A DNA stretch of 9,960 nucleotides. Origin: Candidatus Aminicenantota bacterium. GTDB lineage: Bacteria > Acidobacteriota > Aminicenantia > UBA2199. Shown one piece after another: positions 6,675 through 9,960 of this stretch. Position numbers and translations under genes: made by a program. The notes under the pieces are model-generated. The model worked only from the letters and a program-made list of their open reading frames with translations. It did not search any database and was not told the DNA's origin. Each line of letters opens with the position of its first letter. The stretch's first letter is position 1. The stretch is from the NCBI GenBank assembly GCA_029939015.1, contig JAOZTV010000050.1, positions 3,134 through 13,093 on the forward strand, given 5' to 3'.

Positions 6675-8078
6675 CTATTTAGATGATATTTCTATTTGAA
6701 ATCCGCCTATTAATATGGATTTATTATAAATTTTTACAAAATATATATTACCTTCTCTTTTAAATGAATATTTCTTTAACAGGTCTTTTGAGCTAATTGC
6801 AATTTTAGAATCTCCTTTTCTATTATTATAACCTCTTATATCAAAGTAATATTTTGTTTTGTTATCACAGTTTAATATTTTAAAGATATCATTGCTTTTT
6901 ATCTTTAAAACTCCCCAATTAGGAATTGAAGTAGTTTTGTTATTTACTTCAATGAAAATTTTGCGTATAGAATCTTTTTTAAATTTTTTAAACCTTACTT
7001 TTCCTATAAAGATATGGTTTTTCCTGATAAATGCTGTTCTCTCCTGTGTAAAAGAATATTCATTATTAAAATCATTTGAATTCTTCCAATTCAAAATATC
7101 AAAAGAAAGCCCCATACCATAATTTGAATGAATTTTATTAGCTTTTATTGTATCATTTATGTTTAATCTGATATTTGTATTTGAATTGACACGAATAATA
7201 TCCTTAGAATTTTTAATAAACTCAATCCAGTAAAGAGATGGCTTATCAAACCGATCTGTTTTAAGTTTGTACTCAAGTCCAAACTCTTCCATTATTTTTT
7301 TTATAACAAGGAGTTGATATTTAATTTTAAGTTTTGAAGATGGAAGGTTTTTAGATGTTTCAAGTCCAAATGCAGGTATAGAATATCTTGTTACTGCATA
7401 ATATGTTGCTGATTTTTGCATATCTTTAAATTTAGTATTTGTACTTATTGAATTCTGATTCCAAAAGCAAAAATGGTGTTTTGAGTTTTTAATTTCAGCA
7501 TTTACATTATTAATTATTCTATTGCCAATACTATCAATATTTAATTCTTTATTTAATTTTTTCGAAAATATTTTCCCCGTATCAACTATAAGACTCTGAC
7601 CATATCTGAAAGGATTATAAGATTTTGAGATGTATTTTTTACGATGGAAACCGAAAGCATCATGTTGGTTAATAAAAATATCTGCCTCTGATATTAATTC
7701 TTTTAGCATTACCATAACTTTATGGTCAGGGTCATTCGGATACTCTTTGTCGGTAAATTTTCTGTTCATATCTCCATATATTTCTCGTCGATAATGCATT
7801 ATTCCTGCATAATTAACTCTTGGAACAATAATAAGGTTCCCTTTATACATGATTGTTTTTGCCAATACCTCGGCAGAAGAATAGCCACCTTCTTCATCGC
7901 CATGAATCCCACCAAATACGAGTAGGGTGGGACCTTTTTCTTTTCCGTTTATTCTGATAATTTCCAGCTCAAAATCAGTGTTTTTAAAATGAATCTCAGC
8001 TTTGATGATTTTATTAAAAAAAAACAAAGAAAGTATTATAAATACAATTATTTTAAATTGTTTCATTATAATAATCAT
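6675..8078 (-). CDS. Exported M99 (M14-like) peptidoglycan carboxypeptidase, Csd4/Pgp1-like
   Basis: A 467-residue zinc carboxypeptidase. A signal peptide (about residues 5-27, MKQFKIIVFIILSLFFFNKIIKA, cleaving before EIHF) sends it to the periplasm. The catalytic domain (about 28-260) has GGIHGDEEGGY with ligands His59 and Glu62, DMNRKF with the substrate-carboxylate Asn105-Arg106 pair, NQHDAFGFH with third ligand His139, and FGLETSKN with candidate catalytic Glu240. These spacings fit H. pylori Csd4. The remaining 200 residues are beta-rich, matching the extra beta and Ig-like domains of Csd4. The family trims muropeptide tripeptide to dipeptide and sets helical shape. Unlike Csd4, which is known for a Gln zinc ligand, this protein has the ordinary His. 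The start may be ATG 8078 or ATG 8066; neither has a Shine-Dalgarno, and the gene begins 15 nt after glyA, so reinitiation is likely. A generic succinylglutamate desuccinylase-like enzyme is a weaker alternative. Confidence 0.8.
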   Translation of the reverse strand: MIIIMKQFKIIVFIILSLFFFNKIIKAEIHFKNTDFELEIIRINGKEKGPTLLVFGGIHGDEEGGYSSAEVLAKTIMYKGNLIIVPRVNYAGIMHYRREIYGDMNRKFTDKEYPNDPDHKVMVMLKELISEADIFINQHDAFGFHRKKYISKSYNPFRYGQSLIVDTGKIFSKKLNKELNIDSIGNRIINNVNAEIKNSKHHFCFWNQNSISTNTKFKDMQKSATYYAVTRYSIPAFGLETSKNLPSSKLKIKYQLLVIKKIMEEFGLEYKLKTDRFDKPSLYWIEFIKNSKDIIRVNSNTNIRLNINDTIKANKIHSNYGMGLSFDILNWKNSNDFNNEYSFTQERTAFIRKNHIFIGKVRFKKFKKDSIRKIFIEVNNKTTSIPNWGVLKIKSNDIFKILNCDNKTKYYFDIRGYNNRKGDSKIAISSKDLLKKYSFKREGNIYFVKIYNKSILIGGFQIEISSK

Positions 8079-8095
8079 CTGATTATCAGGTGATT
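8073..8095. repeat. Short inverted repeat at the glyA / carboxypeptidase junction
   Basis: AATCATCTGA (8073-8082) and TCAGGTGATT (8086-8095) flank a TTA loop. They form a 10-bp stem with one G-T pair as plus-strand RNA, or one mismatch as minus-strand RNA. The repeat spans the glyA stop codon and the first candidate ATG (8078) of the downstream gene. There is no U-run, so it does not look like a terminator. It could modulate translation of the carboxypeptidase. Confidence 0.45.
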
Positions 8096-9368
8096 ATTTT
8101 AAATTAGCTGAATATTTTTCAATAATATCTTTGTATATTGGAAAGGCTGATGTTAATTCCTTAACCTCTTCTTTTATATTTAATAAGGCTTGCTCGTCTT
8201 TTGTGTTTTTAAGTGCTTTTACGATTAAGTCAGCAATAGCTTTCATCTGATCTTCTTTCATACCTCTTGTTGTAATTGATGGAGTGCCTATCCTTATACC
8301 TGAGCTTACCATTGGAGGATTTGTGTCAAAAGGTATTGTGTTTTTATTTACAGTAATTCCAGCTATATCCAGAGACTTTTCTGCATCTTTACCGGTTATA
8401 TTCAATGGTGTAACGTCAACTAACATTAGATGATTGTCCGTTCCACCTGAAACAATACGAAGTCCATTGTCAATTAGGTGTCCAGCAAGTACCTTTGAAT
8501 TTTTTATAACCTGTTTTTGATATGATTTAAAATCCTCTTCCATTGCAAGTTTAAAACACATTGCTTTTGCAGCAATTACATGCTCTAATGGTCCACCTTG
8601 AATTCCAGGAAATACTACTTTTCTTAATTCTTTCAAGTGTTTTTTTTTAGACAGAATCATGCCTCCTCTTGGACCTCTAAGCGTTTTATGTGTTGTTGAT
8701 GTAACAAAATCAGCATAAGGTACTGGTGATTCGTGTACTCCGGCAGCAACAAGTCCTGCAATATGAGCCATATCAACCATTAATAATGCACCGACACTAT
8801 CGGCAATTTCTTTAAATCTTTTAAAATCTATTTTTCTCGGATAAGCAGAAGCACCTGCAACAATAAGTTTTGGTTTATGTTCCAATGCAAGTTTTGCAAG
8901 AGCATCATAGTCAATTGTTTCTGTTTCTTTACTTACTCCATAAAAAACAACATTATAAAGTTTTCCAGTAAAATTTAATGGATGTCCATGAGAAAGATGA
9001 CCACCATGTGAAAGATCCATACCAAACATCGTATCTCCAGGTTCAAGTACTGTCATATAAACGGCCATATTTGCCTGAGTTCCTGAATGAGGCTGAACAT
9101 TTGCATATTCCGCACCAAAGAGTTCTTTTGCCCTTGTTGTTGCGAGTTTTTCAATTACGTCAACATTTTCACAGCCACCATAATATCTTTTTTTTGGGTA
9201 ACCTTCAGCATATTTATTAGTTAAAACTGAGCCCATTGCTTCCATTATCCCATTTGGTACAAAATTCTCTGATGCAATCAATTCAAGGTTTTCGTTCTGT
9301 CTGTTCACCTCATTTAAAATTGATTCTGCAACTTCCGGATCTAACTCAAATAAACTTTTATTTAACAT
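8094..9368 (-). CDS. glyA: Serine hydroxymethyltransferase
   Basis: This 424-residue PLP enzyme interconverts serine plus tetrahydrofolate with glycine plus 5,10-methylene-tetrahydrofolate in the cytoplasm, the main entry to one-carbon metabolism. Length and sequence are canonical: NLELIASENF (27-36), YAEGYPKKRYYGG (53-65), NVQPHSGTQAN (90-100), DMAHIAGLVAAG (199-210), then STTHKTLRGPRGG (224-236) with the PLP-binding Lys228. ATG 9368 has an excellent AAGGAG (9381-9376) at 7 nt. It lies 40 nt downstream of rpiB with no terminator between, so it is probably second in an rpiB-glyA-carboxypeptidase operon. No glycine riboswitch is visible in that short gap. Confidence 0.98.
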   Translation of the reverse strand: MLNKSLFELDPEVAESILNEVNRQNENLELIASENFVPNGIMEAMGSVLTNKYAEGYPKKRYYGGCENVDVIEKLATTRAKELFGAEYANVQPHSGTQANMAVYMTVLEPGDTMFGMDLSHGGHLSHGHPLNFTGKLYNVVFYGVSKETETIDYDALAKLALEHKPKLIVAGASAYPRKIDFKRFKEIADSVGALLMVDMAHIAGLVAAGVHESPVPYADFVTSTTHKTLRGPRGGMILSKKKHLKELRKVVFPGIQGGPLEHVIAAKAMCFKLAMEEDFKSYQKQVIKNSKVLAGHLIDNGLRIVSGGTDNHLMLVDVTPLNITGKDAEKSLDIAGITVNKNTIPFDTNPPMVSSGIRIGTPSITTRGMKEDQMKAIADLIVKALKNTKDEQALLNIKEEVKELTSAFPIYKDIIEKYSANLK

Positions 9369-9408
9369 CTTATTTCTCCTTTATATTTTATTTAAATAAT
9401 TTATATTT

Positions 9409-9864
9409 CTATACAAAATTATTCTCTTCAATTACATTTTGAAGATAGTCTAATCTTTCCTGATGTCTACCGCCTTCAAATTCTGTATTTAAAAATACTT
9501 TTACTATTGCTATTGCATCTTTTGTTTCTGTAACTCTCTCACCTAGGTTTAAAATATTTGCATTATTATGTTTTCTTGCCATTTCTGCATCGTTTTTATC
9601 TCTACACAGTGCAGCTCTAATATTTTTAAATTTATTAGAAACGATTGACATACCTATTCCTGAACCGCATATTACTATTCCTATTGAGTCTTTATAGTTT
9701 TCAGAAACATCTTTTGCTGCCTTTGCTCCATACTCTGCCCAATTGACAGATTTATTTGAATGTGTGCCTACATCAATATATTTATACTTGTTTTCATTTA
9801 AAAATAGTTTAATATGTTCTTTTAACTGATAACCTGCATGATCTGAAGCAATATAAATATTCAT
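9409..9864 (-). CDS. rpiB: Ribose-5-phosphate isomerase B
   Basis: This 151-residue RpiB/LacAB sugar-phosphate isomerase interconverts ribose 5-phosphate and ribulose 5-phosphate in the non-oxidative pentose phosphate pathway. Motifs: ASDHAGYQLK (6-15), ICGSGIGMSI (65-74) with catalytic Cys66, NKFKNIRAA, and ARKHNNANIL with His99. Both catalytic positions match the E. coli RpiB numbering. The C-terminus GGRHQERLDYLQNVIEE is typical. ATG 9864 follows GAGGTGG (9875-9869). The gene is first in the operon and its promoter is visible just upstream. A galactose-6-phosphate isomerase role is unlikely, since Cys66 and the pairing with glyA point to RpiB. Confidence 0.97.
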   Translation of the reverse strand: MNIYIASDHAGYQLKEHIKLFLNENKYKYIDVGTHSNKSVNWAEYGAKAAKDVSENYKDSIGIVICGSGIGMSIVSNKFKNIRAALCRDKNDAEMARKHNNANILNLGERVTETKDAIAIVKVFLNTEFEGGRHQERLDYLQNVIEENNFV

Positions 9865-9880
9865 AATTCCACCTCACGTA

Positions 9881-9909
9881 ATTATACAAGTCTTAATGAT
9901 AAATATCAA
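9881..9909 (-). promoter_or_regulatory. Sigma70-type promoter of the rpiB-glyA operon
   Basis: On the minus strand, TTGATA (9909-9904), a 17-bp spacer, then a perfect TATAAT (9886-9881). The predicted start near 9874 gives a leader of only about 10 nt, with the Shine-Dalgarno at its very 5' end. Confidence 0.75.
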
Positions 9910-9915
9910 CCCATC

Positions 9916-9943
9916 TTGACTTGAACTTGATATTTGATATAAT
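9916..9943 (+). promoter_or_regulatory. Divergent sigma70-type promoter reading out of the right edge
   Basis: TTGACT (9916-9921), a 16-bp spacer ending in TGA, then a perfect TATAAT (9938-9943). It has both a good -35 and an extended -10. It should start transcription near 9950, so the gene it serves lies beyond the window. Confidence 0.65.
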
Positions 9944-9960
9944 TAATTTTAAATAAGTTA

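Noticed and set aside
6645..6690. Possible bidirectional terminator between the convergent M48 and carboxypeptidase genes
   Set aside because: Only a weak ACAAT/ATTGT pairing with a long loop is present, and no GC-rich stem with a T-run was found on either strand.
6859..7122. Plus-strand 87-residue ORF inside the carboxypeptidase gene
   Set aside because: It is antisense to the beta-rich domains of the M99 gene. AT-rich codons reversed give hydrophobic nonsense; there is no supporting context.
8978..9220. Plus-strand His/Leu-rich ORF opposite glyA
   Set aside because: It is antisense to the most conserved part of serine hydroxymethyltransferase; the composition is an artefact of the complementary codons.
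9381..9408. 12-bp palindrome TTATTTAAATAA (9388-9399) flanked by TTATATTT direct repeats between rpiB and glyA
   Set aside because: Pure A/T low-complexity sequence; such matches are expected by chance at this composition and it contains no other signal.
9369..9408. Glycine riboswitch in front of glyA
   Set aside because: The 40-nt gap is far too short and AT-only to hold a glycine aptamer.

Overview
The window is strongly AT-rich by eye, with long A/T runs in the intergenic gaps and codons ending mostly in A or T. It is densely coded on the minus strand, with one plus-strand gene. The gene content suggests an anaerobic, fermentative or amino-acid/propionate-metabolising Gram-negative-type (diderm) bacterium. 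The evidence is a Na+-pumping biotin-dependent methylmalonyl-CoA decarboxylase, a monofunctional GT51 transglycosylase, and a Csd4/Pgp1-like (M99) cell-shape carboxypeptidase of the kind known from Epsilonproteobacteria and relatives. The phylum cannot be fixed from sequence alone.

Region 1 (1-3632, minus strand) is an mmdA-mmdD-mmdC-mmdB operon encoding carboxyltransferase alpha, the small membrane anchor, the biotin carrier and the Na+-translocating beta subunit. This gene order is the one described for Propionigenium modestum. The genes are tightly coupled: stop codons overlap or abut the next Shine-Dalgarno, and mmdC starts at TTG. The beta subunit runs off the left edge. It is unusual in carrying a signal peptide and about 170 extra residues before the normal OadB/MmdB membrane domain.

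Region 2 (3633-4783) holds a control region in front of mmdA with two 9-bp CTTAwTAAG palindromes, then mtgA. It also holds a small gene (4518-4691) encoding a 57-residue two-helix membrane protein that ends 7 nt before mtgA. The gap to the plus-strand gene carries divergent extended -10 promoters embedded in a near-perfect inverted repeat of about 26 nt.

Region 3 (4784-6658, plus strand) is a multi-pass M48 metalloprotease with a C-terminal TPR-like domain. It converges on region 4 with only 16 nt between the genes and no recognisable terminator.

Region 4 (6675-9909, minus strand) is a likely operon rpiB-glyA-csd4-like: ribose-5-phosphate isomerase B, serine hydroxymethyltransferase and an exported M99 peptidoglycan carboxypeptidase. 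It has a good sigma70-type promoter just upstream of rpiB. Its -35 lies only 6 bp from the -35 of a second promoter firing rightwards out of the window.

No tRNA, rRNA, CRISPR array, insertion sequence or phage gene was seen. Most of the window is ordinary metabolism and envelope biology. The best leads are the N-terminally extended MmdB, the canonical-His version of a Csd4-like peptidase, the small membrane protein upstream of mtgA, and the two divergent promoter regions.
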